Part shown: one piece after another, positions 39,654 to 48,108 of the stretch
Position numbering within the stretch: the first letter of the stretch is position 1
How the letters are laid out: each line of letters begins with the position of its first letter
The notes under the pieces: model-generated
The model's input: the letters and a program-made list of their open reading frames with translations, nothing else
Databases searched by the model: none
What the model was told of the DNA's origin: nothing
From: Marinobacter oulmenensis
GTDB taxonomy: Bacteria > Pseudomonadota > Gammaproteobacteria > Pseudomonadales > Oleiphilaceae
DNA length: 64,000 nucleotides
Reading direction: 5' to 3'
Assembly (NCBI RefSeq): GCF_014201735.1
Contig: NZ_JACHFE010000005.1
Location: forward strand, 124,001 to 188,000
Program-made: the position numbers and the translations under genes

Positions 39654-41945
39654 TCAGTCGTCACCGGAGAGCGTGATACCGCTGCCGATGTCCTCGTCAC
39701 CATTGAGGCTGATCATGCGGGTCTTGCTGATCCGGTGGCGATAGATTTCCCGCAGGTACTTGATCGCTTTCTTGACGTTCGCCCGGCTCAGGCGAATGTC
39801 ATTAATGGACACGAAATTGTCCTGATCGTGGCACATCTCCCGGTACTTCTTCTCGTACATGGGTTTGATGGCGTACCAGTTGGTGTCCAGGATCTTGGCC
39901 GGGTCCTCATACTCATTGAGCACGCTGTCCACCAGTTCCTCATCCAGTTCCGGTGACCGGATGAAGTCCAGCATGGCCTCGTCCAGAGTGTCATCGTATC
40001 GGGCCTTGTCGTTGGCGAAGCAACGCTTGATGTAGGCGACGATCAGGGTCAGGAAGTCATCACTCAGACACGGACTTTTCACCACCAGCGTGGTCAGCGA
40101 CAGGTTGGCCGAGGCGCCGATCACCAGGGCATAGCGCTTGAGCGTGGTGTTCGGGAAGAGCGCGTTCAGGTGCGTCTTCAGGCGGTTAAGGTCCATATAG
40201 GACAGTTTGTAGTCCTTCGGCAGCGAAACGATGGAAACAATGGACGAGCAGTTCTTGAAGAAATGCAGGTCCTTGAGGTGGCTCGCATCGTAGCCGGATT
40301 CCTTGTACTGACGCAGGGCTTCCCGGTAGCGGCTGGCCTCGATGGGCAGCAGGCTCACGCCCTCGATGGCTTCGGTCACCTTGTTGAAGTGCGGCAGATC
40401 GATGGAACGGAAGAACAGGTCGTCGATGTCCAGCCGAGAGTTTTCGTTGATGGAACGGAACTCGTTGGCGTGGGCATCGTTGGGCACCACCGACTCGGCA
40501 TAGGCCACCGCCACCGGCCCGGCCAGACTCATGAACAGATCGTTGGCATCCAGCCGGATGGTTTCGCCGATATCGACACCCGCCCGGCGGAAGTAATCCT
40601 CGTCGTAGTCCGTGGTCACCGCCTGGGCGGTCAGGATGTTGAAGATCTGCTGGGAGATGTACTGGTTGGCGTACTTCTCCATGGCGTTAACATCCACATC
40701 GCGGATCTTGCTTTCTTCCTGCTGCTCGGCGTAGCGCATGATGTCGTTGGAGATCAGCATCATGGCGTTCCAGGGCCGGATGCGGTGCATCATGTCCGCA
40801 TCGCGGGTTTCGTCGGCATCGAAGTTGTAGGAGAAGTCCCACTCCTCGGCCAGGTACTTGCACAACAGCCGGCCGGCATTGATGTGCAGGGCCTCGGACA
40901 TTTCCACCCGGTTGTCCTGAATGTTCGGCAGGATGCAGATACCGCTGGTGAAGATGGGCTCGAACACGAACGAGTGATCGTGATTTTCCAGCTCCCGGTC
41001 CTCGAGCTTGGGATCGAAGGTCTTGCGCATGTAGGAATACTGCTGCGCCAGACCGAATTCCGACGCCATGCCGGAGCCGGTACCACCGCCGGCACTGAAG
41101 ATGTAGAAATACAGCCGGGACTGGTTGGCCTTGATGCCACAGGAATCAATCAGATAGCTGTGGATAAATTTCCAGTCCTCGTTGGAGAAATGATCGGTGT
41201 CCTTGTTCAGGATGATCCGCGCCAGGTACTGGCCCAGAATCGGTGCGTTACCGGCACCACCGGCATGGACCTCGGACAGGTCCATGATCTTCATCTTGTT
41301 ATAGTCTTCCAGGAAGGTGCTTTCGTCCGCCCGGCGGGAGAAACGGATGCGCCCTTCTATGTCCTTGTCCAGGTCACCCAGCATCACCATGGGCTCGATC
41401 AGGAACACCGGTTTGACGCTGTTGGCCGGGGGCAGGTTCAGGCTCTGGCGGATCCAGCGCAGCGGGCCGATTTCCTTCTCACGGCTGCGGCGCTCATCGT
41501 TGTCGAGTTCCTGCAGGTAGTAGGAGCGGGCGCTGTGAACGAGTTCGGCAACATCCAGGGCAATGTTCGAGCCGCAGCGACCCAGGCCGATCAGGCAGAC
41601 CGACGGAAAAAACTGCTGTTTCGGCTCTTCTTTCTGATGATCGGTAAAGACCCGGGGGAAGACCGACTCCCGGAGGTGATCCAGGTTCGACAGTATCTGG
41701 TCCAGATCCCTTTCGGTGAAATACATGTACGGATCTGTCACCTGATTGTCCTGGGTTTTCTTCGCGGGGGATTTGGAGGACTTGCGACCGGAGCCATTAG
41801 CGCCTTTGGCCCGCGGCTGTCCGCTGCTGGCCGCCTTTTTGACCACCCTAGGTTCCGATGCCACGGCTGACGCATTGTCAGCGCCCCCACCCTGATTCGT
41901 GTTGTCGTTATTCTGGTCCATATCTGAGGGGTATTTATTGCTCAT
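39654..41945 (-). CDS. Divergent tubulin/FtsZ-superfamily protein
   Basis: A 763-residue protein with a tubulin-type GTPase core. A glycine-rich first loop reads VCLIGLGRCGSN (116-127), the tubulin signature FSAGGGTGSGMASE is at 283-296, and LDANDLFMSLAG near 465-476 resembles the T7 catalytic loop, with Asp466 and Asp469 in the FtsZ aspartate positions. Residues 1-110 are polar, lysine-rich and probably disordered; about 270 residues follow the core. It is not FtsZ itself. Makarova and Koonin described FtsZ-like families (FtsZl) linked to membrane remodelling; membership is plausible but unproven. It stands alone, 202 bases from the upstream ABC gene, with a weak promoter-like pair (TTGTGT, 17 bases, TATACG). 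Confidence 0.8.
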   Translation of the reverse strand: MSNKYPSDMDQNNDNTNQGGGADNASAVASEPRVVKKAASSGQPRAKGANGSGRKSSKSPAKKTQDNQVTDPYMYFTERDLDQILSNLDHLRESVFPRVFTDHQKEEPKQQFFPSVCLIGLGRCGSNIALDVAELVHSARSYYLQELDNDERRSREKEIGPLRWIRQSLNLPPANSVKPVFLIEPMVMLGDLDKDIEGRIRFSRRADESTFLEDYNKMKIMDLSEVHAGGAGNAPILGQYLARIILNKDTDHFSNEDWKFIHSYLIDSCGIKANQSRLYFYIFSAGGGTGSGMASEFGLAQQYSYMRKTFDPKLEDRELENHDHSFVFEPIFTSGICILPNIQDNRVEMSEALHINAGRLLCKYLAEEWDFSYNFDADETRDADMMHRIRPWNAMMLISNDIMRYAEQQEESKIRDVDVNAMEKYANQYISQQIFNILTAQAVTTDYDEDYFRRAGVDIGETIRLDANDLFMSLAGPVAVAYAESVVPNDAHANEFRSINENSRLDIDDLFFRSIDLPHFNKVTEAIEGVSLLPIEASRYREALRQYKESGYDASHLKDLHFFKNCSSIVSIVSLPKDYKLSYMDLNRLKTHLNALFPNTTLKRYALVIGASANLSLTTLVVKSPCLSDDFLTLIVAYIKRCFANDKARYDDTLDEAMLDFIRSPELDEELVDSVLNEYEDPAKILDTNWYAIKPMYEKKYREMCHDQDNFVSINDIRLSRANVKKAIKYLREIYRHRISKTRMISLNGDEDIGSGITLSGDD

Positions 41946-42147
41946 AACAGGACATCCGGCATATGCGTATAAATTTCTTAAATTTAATACACAAGATACC
42001 AACGGATCACAGAATAGCCAGCACAAATATGTTTGTAAGGGCTACTGGTTACAATTTTAAACAGTTCCCGGGCTGATCATGCCGCCTTTTCCGGGCGATT
42101 GACCGGGCAGCAGGAAGGGTTTCTCCCCTCTGCCCGGAACATCCGGA

Positions 42148-42933
42148 TCAGGCCGCCTGGTGGCGGGCGGTATTGGTAACCGACTGATCAATGTCCTGCA
42201 GCAGGCTGCGATCCATCTGTCCGATGGGCAGGTCGTAGGTGATGGTCGCGCCATAGGCGTTGGGATCATGGGGATCGTTGCGCACCTTGTCGAATACCAG
42301 CAGGCGCGTGCCCAGGTAAAAGCCTTCGTGCAGGTCATGGGTGACCATGAAGATCGTAATGCCGATTTCCTGCCAGAGCTGCAGCAGCAGTTCGTGCATG
42401 TCCTTGCGGATACCCGGATCCAGGGCGCCGAAGGGTTCATCCAGCAGCAACACCCGCGGACGCATGATCAGGGACTGGGCAATGGCCAGTCGCTGCTGCA
42501 TGCCCCCGGACAGTTCATGGGGCCATTTGTTGGCGGACGGCGTCAGACCGACCCGCGCCAGCATGTCATCCACCTTCTCAAGCGCTTCTTTCCGGGCGCT
42601 GCCGAACAGTTTGCCCAGTAACGGCCTCTGCTCCAGCTCCAGCCCCATCAACACGTTCTGGCGCACCGTCAGGTGCGGGAAAACGGAGTAGCGCTGGAAT
42701 ACGATGCCCCGGTTACGGTCCGGCTCGGCCGGGAAGGTCTGCCCTTCCAGCAGCAGGTCACCGCGGGTCTGGGTTTCCTGACCCAGCAGCATTTTCAGGA
42801 ACGTGGATTTGCCGCAGCCGGAGGCACCCACCAGGGTGCAGAATTCCCCCTGCTCGACGTCCAGGTTCAGGTTCTCCAGCACGACCTGATCGCCGTACTG
42901 CTTCCACAATTTGTTGACGCTGATAAAGCTCAT
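42148..42933 (-). CDS. ABC transporter ATPase, riboswitch-controlled (guanidine uptake candidate)
   Basis: Nitrate/taurine-type ABC ATPase of 261 residues. Walker A GASGCGKST is near residue 40, signature LSGGMQQR near 140, and Walker B VLLLDEPFGALDP near 160. The ATG at 42933 shares a base with the permease stop (TGATG), so the two are coupled. The guanidine-I riboswitch upstream of the permease points to guanidine or a related cation as substrate; the matching binding protein is encoded 6.6 kb away in the carboxylase operon. Confidence 0.88.
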   Translation of the reverse strand: MSFISVNKLWKQYGDQVVLENLNLDVEQGEFCTLVGASGCGKSTFLKMLLGQETQTRGDLLLEGQTFPAEPDRNRGIVFQRYSVFPHLTVRQNVLMGLELEQRPLLGKLFGSARKEALEKVDDMLARVGLTPSANKWPHELSGGMQQRLAIAQSLIMRPRVLLLDEPFGALDPGIRKDMHELLLQLWQEIGITIFMVTHDLHEGFYLGTRLLVFDKVRNDPHDPNAYGATITYDLPIGQMDRSLLQDIDQSVTNTARHQAA

Positions 42934-43748
42934 CAGTGGCCTCCGGCGTTGTACCAGGGGAACAGTTTGCGGTTGGTCAGCCGCAGACACTGGTCGATAA
43001 CAATGGCAAGGACGGTGATCCAGATAACGTAAGGCAGGATCACATCCATGGCGAGATAACGGCGCACCAGGAAGATCCGGTAGCCCAGGCCCTCGGTGGA
43101 GGCGATGGCCTCGGCAGCAATCAGGAACAGCCAGGCCGGTCCCAGGCTCAGGCGAACCGCATCAATCAGACGCGGCAACACCTGTGGCAGGGCCATTCGG
43201 GTGACCACCTGCCAGCTGTTGGCGCCCAGGGTCTGGATCTTGATCAGCTGTTCGGTGGGCAGTTCCCGGACCCGCTGGGCCACATCCCGCATCATGATGG
43301 GGGCGGTACCGATGACAATCAGCATCACTTTGGACAGTTCCCCGAGGCCAAAGACAATGAACAGAATCGGCAGTATGGCCAGCGGTGGCACCATGGATAA
43401 CGCCGACACCAGAGGCGCGAGATTGGCGCGCACCAGCGGAAGAACACCATTGGCCAGCCCCACCACCAGGGCCATCAGTGCGGCAACACCCACGCCCATA
43501 CCCAGTCGCTCCAGACTGGCCAGGGAGTCGACCCACATCAGGTAATCACCGCTGCGTCGATCTTCCTGGAACGCCATGCGGTCGACAGCGGCGGTCATCT
43601 GTTCCAGACCGGGCAGGAGTTTGTCGTTGGGGTTTTCCGCCAGCCGCTGCTGCGAGGCCAGCCCGTAGATCAACAAAAGGATCAGGAAGGGAAGCACGCC
43701 AAGCGCGGTGGCGGTCAGCCGGCCGGGGGTGCGGTTTATCAATCGCAT
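42933..43748 (-). CDS. ABC transporter permease, riboswitch-controlled (guanidine uptake candidate)
   Basis: Inner-membrane permease of 271 residues from the ATG at 43748, preceded by AGAGGAGAG. It has an extended first periplasmic loop and a binding-protein-dependent permease domain with the EAA-type loop (ELPTEQLIKIQTLGANSWQVV). It is first in a two-gene operon whose leader holds the guanidine-I riboswitch and a sigma-54-like promoter. The family is that found beside urea-carboxylase-related genes. Confidence 0.88.
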   Translation of the reverse strand: MRLINRTPGRLTATALGVLPFLILLLIYGLASQQRLAENPNDKLLPGLEQMTAAVDRMAFQEDRRSGDYLMWVDSLASLERLGMGVGVAALMALVVGLANGVLPLVRANLAPLVSALSMVPPLAILPILFIVFGLGELSKVMLIVIGTAPIMMRDVAQRVRELPTEQLIKIQTLGANSWQVVTRMALPQVLPRLIDAVRLSLGPAWLFLIAAEAIASTEGLGYRIFLVRRYLAMDVILPYVIWITVLAIVIDQCLRLTNRKLFPWYNAGGH

Positions 43749-43797
43749 GAACGCTCTCCTCTGGTCACAGAACACGGCAATGGAATCACGTGCAATC

Positions 43798-43908
43798 CAG
43801 TCTCCCGGGCTTTTGTCCCGCCGTGTAACCTCTGCCAGAGGTCGGTGACTCTCGGACCAGCCATCCGGGGGCTGTCGCTGCGCCACCGGACCGGAACCCT
43901 AGTCACCC
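43798..43908 (-). promoter_or_regulatory. Guanidine-I (ykkC) riboswitch in permease leader
   Basis: Read on the minus strand, the class signature is complete: CTAGGGTTCCGG, then TGGTCCGAGAG, then ACACGGCGGGACAAAAGCCC and GGGAG (43801-43826). The P1 stem pairs GTGACT (43901-43906) with AGTCAC (43845-43850). Guanidine binding turns on such operons. It sits 50 bases before the permease start. Confidence 0.95.
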
Positions 43909-44008
43909 ATTGTGTCCGTTTGTCTGACCGCACGATGGGCGGTGTTGCTGTGAACGGATATGGGTAATCTGCCAGCACCCGACAACCCGGGCCTGACAGG
44001 GGGAACTT

Positions 44009-44024
44009 TGCAGGCACTGTGCCA
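44009..44024 (-). promoter_or_regulatory. Sigma-54 promoter of the ABC transporter operon
   Basis: On the minus strand TGGCACAGTGCCTGCA carries the -24 TGGCAC and the -12 GC at the exact 10-base separation, with one mismatch to the usual TTGCA. Transcription would start about 90 bases before the riboswitch. Confidence 0.65.
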
Positions 44025-44079
44025 TCCCTGCTTTTTTCCCGGGTTTGGGGGATTTCCGATAGCATTTGCAGGTTTTCTC

Positions 44080-44094
44080 GCACCACAACAGTGC
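44080..44094. promoter_or_regulatory. NtrC-type enhancer site of the ABC transporter operon
   Basis: GCACC-ACAAC-AGTGC fits the NtrC pattern GCACY-N5-RGTGC without mismatch. It lies about 90 bases upstream of the predicted sigma-54 start, a usual distance for NtrC. Confidence 0.6.
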
Positions 44095-44112
44095 GGTTTC
44101 CGATTTTATGCG

Positions 44113-45153
44113 TCATGAGCAGGCGCCCCGCTTCAGCAAAGCGGCGGCAGCACTCAGTATGCGCTGCTGGGAATCCGGCTCCCGCCCGGGGCCGCCAGCC
44201 ACATGGCCGTAGTCGGAAACCAGTGGCTGACAACTGCCGCCGGGCATGGCTGCGGCATCGTCCCGGGCATCGGTCATGGTGAAGTAGAGATCAGTACTCG
44301 AAGGCATCAGCACGGTGGGCATAGTCAACCGCTCAAGCGCCTGGCGATAGTCGCCACGGAATACCGGGTTGTCACTGATGTCCCCGGCCTTCCAGGTTTC
44401 CAGGACCGCAAGCAGATCGTTGGCATCCTGCTGAAGGTGATCCTGCTCCCAGAACGCCAGCAGACTTTCCGGCGACGCAAACCCCAGAGCCCGGTAGCTC
44501 TCATTGCGGAAAAACGCCTGGGAATAGGCCCAGCCGGCATAGACCCGGGCAAACGCCCTCAGCCCCCGTTCCGGCGGGGCCTGATAGTGGCCTCCCCGGT
44601 AATCCTGATCACAGGTCAGGGCCGCTTTGACCCCTTCAAGAAACACCTGATTGTGAGGATAACAGCGGGCGGTGGCGCACACCGCCAGCACCGATCGGAC
44701 CCGCTGCGGATACAGGCAGCCCCACTGCAATGCCTGCATGCCGCCCATGGACCAGCCCATGACCAGCGCCAGGGTTGCGCCCCCGAACACCTCGTCCAGT
44801 AACCGCTTCTGGAGCCGCACGTTGTCATACAGGGATACCGCCGGGAATCCCGGGCCGGCCTGGGTCCCGGCGGTGTTGGAGGGGGACGAGGACTCGCCGG
44901 CGCCGAGCATGGCCGGCACCACAATACAATAGCGCTGCGGGTCCAGCGGCCCACCCGGGGTTACCCAGGGATGGTTGCCGGCCGCCGCACCACCGTAGTA
45001 CGTGGGCAACAGGACCAGGTTGTCTTTTGGTGCATTGAGCTCACCGATCTGGTGGTAACGAAGACGGGCATCGTGCAGGACCGCACCGCCCGAAAGCGCC
45101 AGTTCCCCGGCCCTGAAATCCCGGATAATCCATTGTGGATCAGTCATCTGCAT
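44113..45153 (-). CDS. MetX-like alpha/beta hydrolase
   Basis: A 346-residue alpha/beta-fold protein of the homoserine O-acetyltransferase group. The nucleophile is in GWSMGGMQALQW (about residue 135), the acid in SSTDLYF and the histidine in YGHVAGG, so the triad is complete. True MetX enzymes are usually longer and lie near methionine genes; here it stands between nitrogen genes and diverges from glnT, so an acyl transfer or amide hydrolysis role in nitrogen use is possible. A GAGGAAT ribosome site supports the start. Confidence 0.75.
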   Translation of the reverse strand: MQMTDPQWIIRDFRAGELALSGGAVLHDARLRYHQIGELNAPKDNLVLLPTYYGGAAAGNHPWVTPGGPLDPQRYCIVVPAMLGAGESSSPSNTAGTQAGPGFPAVSLYDNVRLQKRLLDEVFGGATLALVMGWSMGGMQALQWGCLYPQRVRSVLAVCATARCYPHNQVFLEGVKAALTCDQDYRGGHYQAPPERGLRAFARVYAGWAYSQAFFRNESYRALGFASPESLLAFWEQDHLQQDANDLLAVLETWKAGDISDNPVFRGDYRQALERLTMPTVLMPSSTDLYFTMTDARDDAAAMPGGSCQPLVSDYGHVAGGPGREPDSQQRILSAAAALLKRGACS

Positions 45154-45216
45154 TTATTCCTCGGGCCCTGGTCCGGCATTGCCTGGACGGCCTCTCCGAT
45201 CTTTTACATACATGCT

Positions 45217-45232
45217 GGCATGTAAGTTGAAT
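45217..45232 (+). promoter_or_regulatory. Possible sigma-54 promoter of glnT
   Basis: TGGCATGTAAGTTGAA has the -24/-12 spacing of sigma-54 but lacks the -12 C. It overlaps a dyad TTACAT ... ATGTAA. It lies 65 bases upstream of the glnT start. No NtrC palindrome was seen nearby. Confidence 0.4.
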
Positions 45233-45296
45233 GAAAGATCCGTGCCAGAGATTCAAACAGCCCGCCCGTCCGACCGGGCCGACATGAGGAAAAAAC

Positions 45297-46655
45297 ATGA
45301 CTGAACCGACCGACACCCAGGCCCTGAAGCAGCAACTGACCGACGCGGGCGTGAAATACGCCATGGCCAGCTACGTGGATATCCACGGTGTCAGCAAGGG
45401 AAAATTCGTCCCCGTGGCTCATCTGGGCCAGATGATGGAAGGCTCCGAGCTCTACACCGGTGCCGCCCTGGATGGCGTACCCCAGGACATCTCCGATGAC
45501 GAAGTGGCCGCCATGCCGGACGCCGCCAACCTTGCCATCTGTCCCTGGAACCGCCAGCTCGCCTGGTTCCCCGGCAACCTGTACCTGAACGGCCAGCCGT
45601 TTGAAGCCTGCTCCCGCAATATCCTGCGCAGACAGCTGGCGGCGGCGGACAGCATGGGCTACCAGTTCAATCTGGGCATCGAAACCGAGTTTTTTGTGTT
45701 CCGGGATACCGACGATGGCGGTTTCGCTCCGTTCAGCGACCGGGATAGCCTCGGCAAGCCCTGCTATGACCCCCGCAGTCTGATGGACAATCTGCCGATC
45801 ATGGACGAACTGGTGGAGGCCATGAACGAGCTGGGCTGGGATGTGTATTCCTTCGACCACGAAGACGCCAACGGCCAGTTCGAAACCGACTTCAAATATG
45901 CCGATGCCCTGACCATGGCCGACCGCCTGGTATTCTTCCGCATGATGGCCAATGAAATTGCCCGCAAGCACGGCGCCTTCGCCAGCTTCATGCCCAAGCC
46001 CTTCAGTGATCGCACCGGCAGCGGCGCCCACTACAACATGTCACTGGCCGACGCCAGAACCGGCAAAAACCTGTTCAAACCGGACGGAGACGATACCCAC
46101 AACTGTGGCATCAGCCGCATTGCTTACCAGTTCATCGCCGGGGTGCTGAAGCACGGTGCCGCCATCAGCGCGGTGATTGCTCCCACCGTGAACAGCTACA
46201 AACGACTGGTGCGCCAGGGCAGCATGTCCGGCTCAACCTGGGCGCCGGTGTTCATGTGTTACGGCTCCAATAACCGCACCAACATGATCCGCATTCCCGG
46301 TGTCGGCGAGCGCATCGAATGCCGGGCCGCCGACATTGCCTGTAACCCCTATCTGGGCTCGGCCCTGATCCTGGCGGCTGGTCTGGAAGGTATTCGCGAA
46401 GGCCTGGATGCGGGCGCGCCGCACCATGAGAACATGTACAACTACAGTGACGCCGACATTGCCAAACAGGGCATTGAATACCTGCCCCGCAATCTGGGCG
46501 AAGCCATCGAAGCCTTTGAGGCCGACCCACTGGCCAAAGAGGTCTTCGGTGAGGCCATGTTCCGGGCGTTCGTGGACTTCAAGAAGGATGAGTGGGAGAG
46601 CTACCACAACCACGTCTCGGAGTGGGAAGTCGAGCGCTACCTAAAAATGTTCTGA
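45297..46655 (+). CDS. glnT: Type III glutamine synthetase (GlnT)
   Basis: ATP-dependent ligase of 452 residues joining ammonia or an amine to glutamate. The metal-site motif GIETEFFVF is near residue 128, SFDHEDANGQFETDF carries further ligands, and the C-terminal ligand block NNRTNMIRIP is near 323. The family includes gamma-glutamylmethylamide synthetases, so a methylamine-type substrate is an alternative. A GAGGAAAA ribosome site precedes the ATG. Its place beside the guanidine region suggests capture of released ammonia. Confidence 0.88.
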   Translation: MTEPTDTQALKQQLTDAGVKYAMASYVDIHGVSKGKFVPVAHLGQMMEGSELYTGAALDGVPQDISDDEVAAMPDAANLAICPWNRQLAWFPGNLYLNGQPFEACSRNILRRQLAAADSMGYQFNLGIETEFFVFRDTDDGGFAPFSDRDSLGKPCYDPRSLMDNLPIMDELVEAMNELGWDVYSFDHEDANGQFETDFKYADALTMADRLVFFRMMANEIARKHGAFASFMPKPFSDRTGSGAHYNMSLADARTGKNLFKPDGDDTHNCGISRIAYQFIAGVLKHGAAISAVIAPTVNSYKRLVRQGSMSGSTWAPVFMCYGSNNRTNMIRIPGVGERIECRAADIACNPYLGSALILAAGLEGIREGLDAGAPHHENMYNYSDADIAKQGIEYLPRNLGEAIEAFEADPLAKEVFGEAMFRAFVDFKKDEWESYHNHVSEWEVERYLKMF

Positions 46656-46662
46656 TGAGTCA

Positions 46663-46691
46663 CACCGGCCCGGGCCAGACCCGGGCCGGTG
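46663..46691. terminator. GC-rich hairpin between glnT and siderophore-interacting gene
   Basis: Twelve-base perfect stem CACCGGCCCGGG with CCCGGGCCGGTG and a five-base loop lies between two convergent genes. No T-run follows on either strand, so it is a weak or factor-aided terminator. Confidence 0.5.
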
Positions 46692-46714
46692 CGCCCTCCC
46701 GGGGGGGGCCAGCG

Positions 46715-47464
46715 TTATCCCTCGGCGTCCGCATCCCGGCGCTTGATCACCTTGTGCTCATCCTCGGACTGCCCCTGCTTCCAGTAACTGGATACATACA
46801 TCTTCATCCGGTCCACGCCCCGCTCCTGGCGGAAATACCGGCGCAGCGCCCGCATGCAGCTGAACTCACAGGCCGCCCAGATGGCCGGCTCACCCTCATC
46901 CCAGAGCAGATCGCGCACGGTCCGCACCAGCGCGCTGTCGTCCCCGCCCGGTTCCGGGTTCACCACCCAGTGCAGGCTTACCCCCTCAGGGTGCGGCAAA
47001 TTCGTTATGTCGCCTTCGTCCAGTACTTCCAGGACCGCATGTCCCCTGGCGTCAGCGGGCAGGCTGGCGAGATTGACCCGGATGGCGGGCAGCGCCGTCA
47101 TGTCACCGGCAATCAGGAACCAGTCCCCGTCCGGATTGATGAGCTTGCGGGGGCCGGGACCACCCACCTGTATCCGGTCGCCCGGCCGGGTGCTGGCCGC
47201 CCAGGCCGACGCCGGGCCACTGTCCTCGTGCAGTACGAAATCCAGATCAATCTCCCCCGGTCGCTGGCGGGCAATGGTGTAGGTACGCGTCAACGGATGA
47301 TCGCTGCCCTCCTGTGGGTACACGAGTTTGACGTAAGCACTTTCCTGCTGCTCGGGGAAGTCCTCAAGGGCGGCTCCGCCAAGGGTGACCCGGACCATGT
47401 GAGGAGTCAGCCGGGTGCTATCGAGCACCTCCAGTTGCCGGGGATTCAGTTTCGGTTTGGGCAT
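46715..47464 (-). CDS. Siderophore-interacting protein (ViuB-like ferric reductase)
   Basis: FAD-containing reductase that releases iron from siderophores using NAD(P)H. It has 249 residues. The flavin-binding RTYTIARQRPGEIDLDFVLH block and the C-terminal SSYWKQGQSEDEH are hallmarks of the family. Its start overlaps the marR stop by 19 bases, so the regulator and the reductase are translated together. Confidence 0.92.
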   Translation of the reverse strand: MPKPKLNPRQLEVLDSTRLTPHMVRVTLGGAALEDFPEQQESAYVKLVYPQEGSDHPLTRTYTIARQRPGEIDLDFVLHEDSGPASAWAASTRPGDRIQVGGPGPRKLINPDGDWFLIAGDMTALPAIRVNLASLPADARGHAVLEVLDEGDITNLPHPEGVSLHWVVNPEPGGDDSALVRTVRDLLWDEGEPAIWAACEFSCMRALRRYFRQERGVDRMKMYVSSYWKQGQSEDEHKVIKRRDADAEG

Positions 47465-47916
47465 GGTGTTTCGGTCTCTGTGTCGCAGGTGTCTTTGAGG
47501 GTATTGCGGATCATGGTTGAGGCCATCTCACGAAAGCCATCCAGCTCGGCGTCACTGAGCGAGTCCGACATCACCCCTGCGGCCTGGGCTTCGGCCGTCA
47601 GAATCTGGTCCAGCGTGCTACGCCCGTCCTCGGTGATCGCCAGAATCTGGCTGCGCCGGTCTTCCGGGTCCCGCTGCCGGCTGATCTGTGCCATTGCCTC
47701 GAGCTCATTGAGAGCCCGGGTCACCTGGGCCTTGTCAGTGCCAATCCGGCGGGCCACTTCACGTGCAGTGGTCGCCTTCAGGCTGCCAATGGCCTTGAGA
47801 ATGCGGATATGGGTGACCGGAAGCGTGATGCCCTGGTCCCGTATCGAGCGCCTTAGCTGACGACGGTAGGCATGCATCAATTGATGCAGGGTGTCGCCGA
47901 TGGAGTCGGTGGCCAT
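47446..47916 (-). CDS. MarR-family regulator
   Basis: Winged-helix repressor of 156 residues from the ATG at 47916 (MATDSIGDTL), preceded by GAGGGAGC. The DNA-binding block (ATTAREVARRIGTDKAQVTRAL) and the wing (SRQRDPEDRRSQILAIT) are clear. It leads the two-gene operon with the siderophore-interacting protein. Two copies of a palindromic element just upstream suggest that it represses itself, possibly in response to a phenolic or metal-chelate ligand. Confidence 0.9.
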   Translation of the reverse strand: MATDSIGDTLHQLMHAYRRQLRRSIRDQGITLPVTHIRILKAIGSLKATTAREVARRIGTDKAQVTRALNELEAMAQISRQRDPEDRRSQILAITEDGRSTLDQILTAEAQAAGVMSDSLSDAELDGFREMASTMIRNTLKDTCDTETETPCPNRN

Positions 47917-47932
47917 GATGCTCCCTCGTTGG

Positions 47933-47974
47933 TTGATACTGTCAATCATCAGCCATAAAAGTAGACACTGTCAA
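47933..47974. promoter_or_regulatory. Two MarR-operator-like palindromes
   Basis: TTGATACTGTCAA (47933-47945) and TAGACACTGTCAA (47962-47974) share the form TTGA-N5-TCAA (the second with one mismatch), and begin 29 bases apart directly upstream of marR. On the minus strand each supplies a TTGACA hexamer, so a bound regulator would cover the -35 region. Confidence 0.5.
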
Positions 47975-48108
47975 CCATTAGTCGGGCGGGTTTTGTCAAT
48001 GCCGCGTAAAACCCTTGTAAAGCCGCCCCACATGCGGTCCCTGACGTCAAAAGCGGCGATACAATCCGGGAAAAGCAACGGAATTACCCGCTCCCGGATG
48101 GAATCCTG

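Noticed and set aside
40170-41870. Long plus-strand open frame of 566 codons opposite the tubulin-like gene
   Set aside because: It is antisense to a gene with clear GTPase motifs; the frame reads as low-complexity Gly/Val/Asp/Gln/His without family motifs, typical of a shadow in GC-rich DNA.
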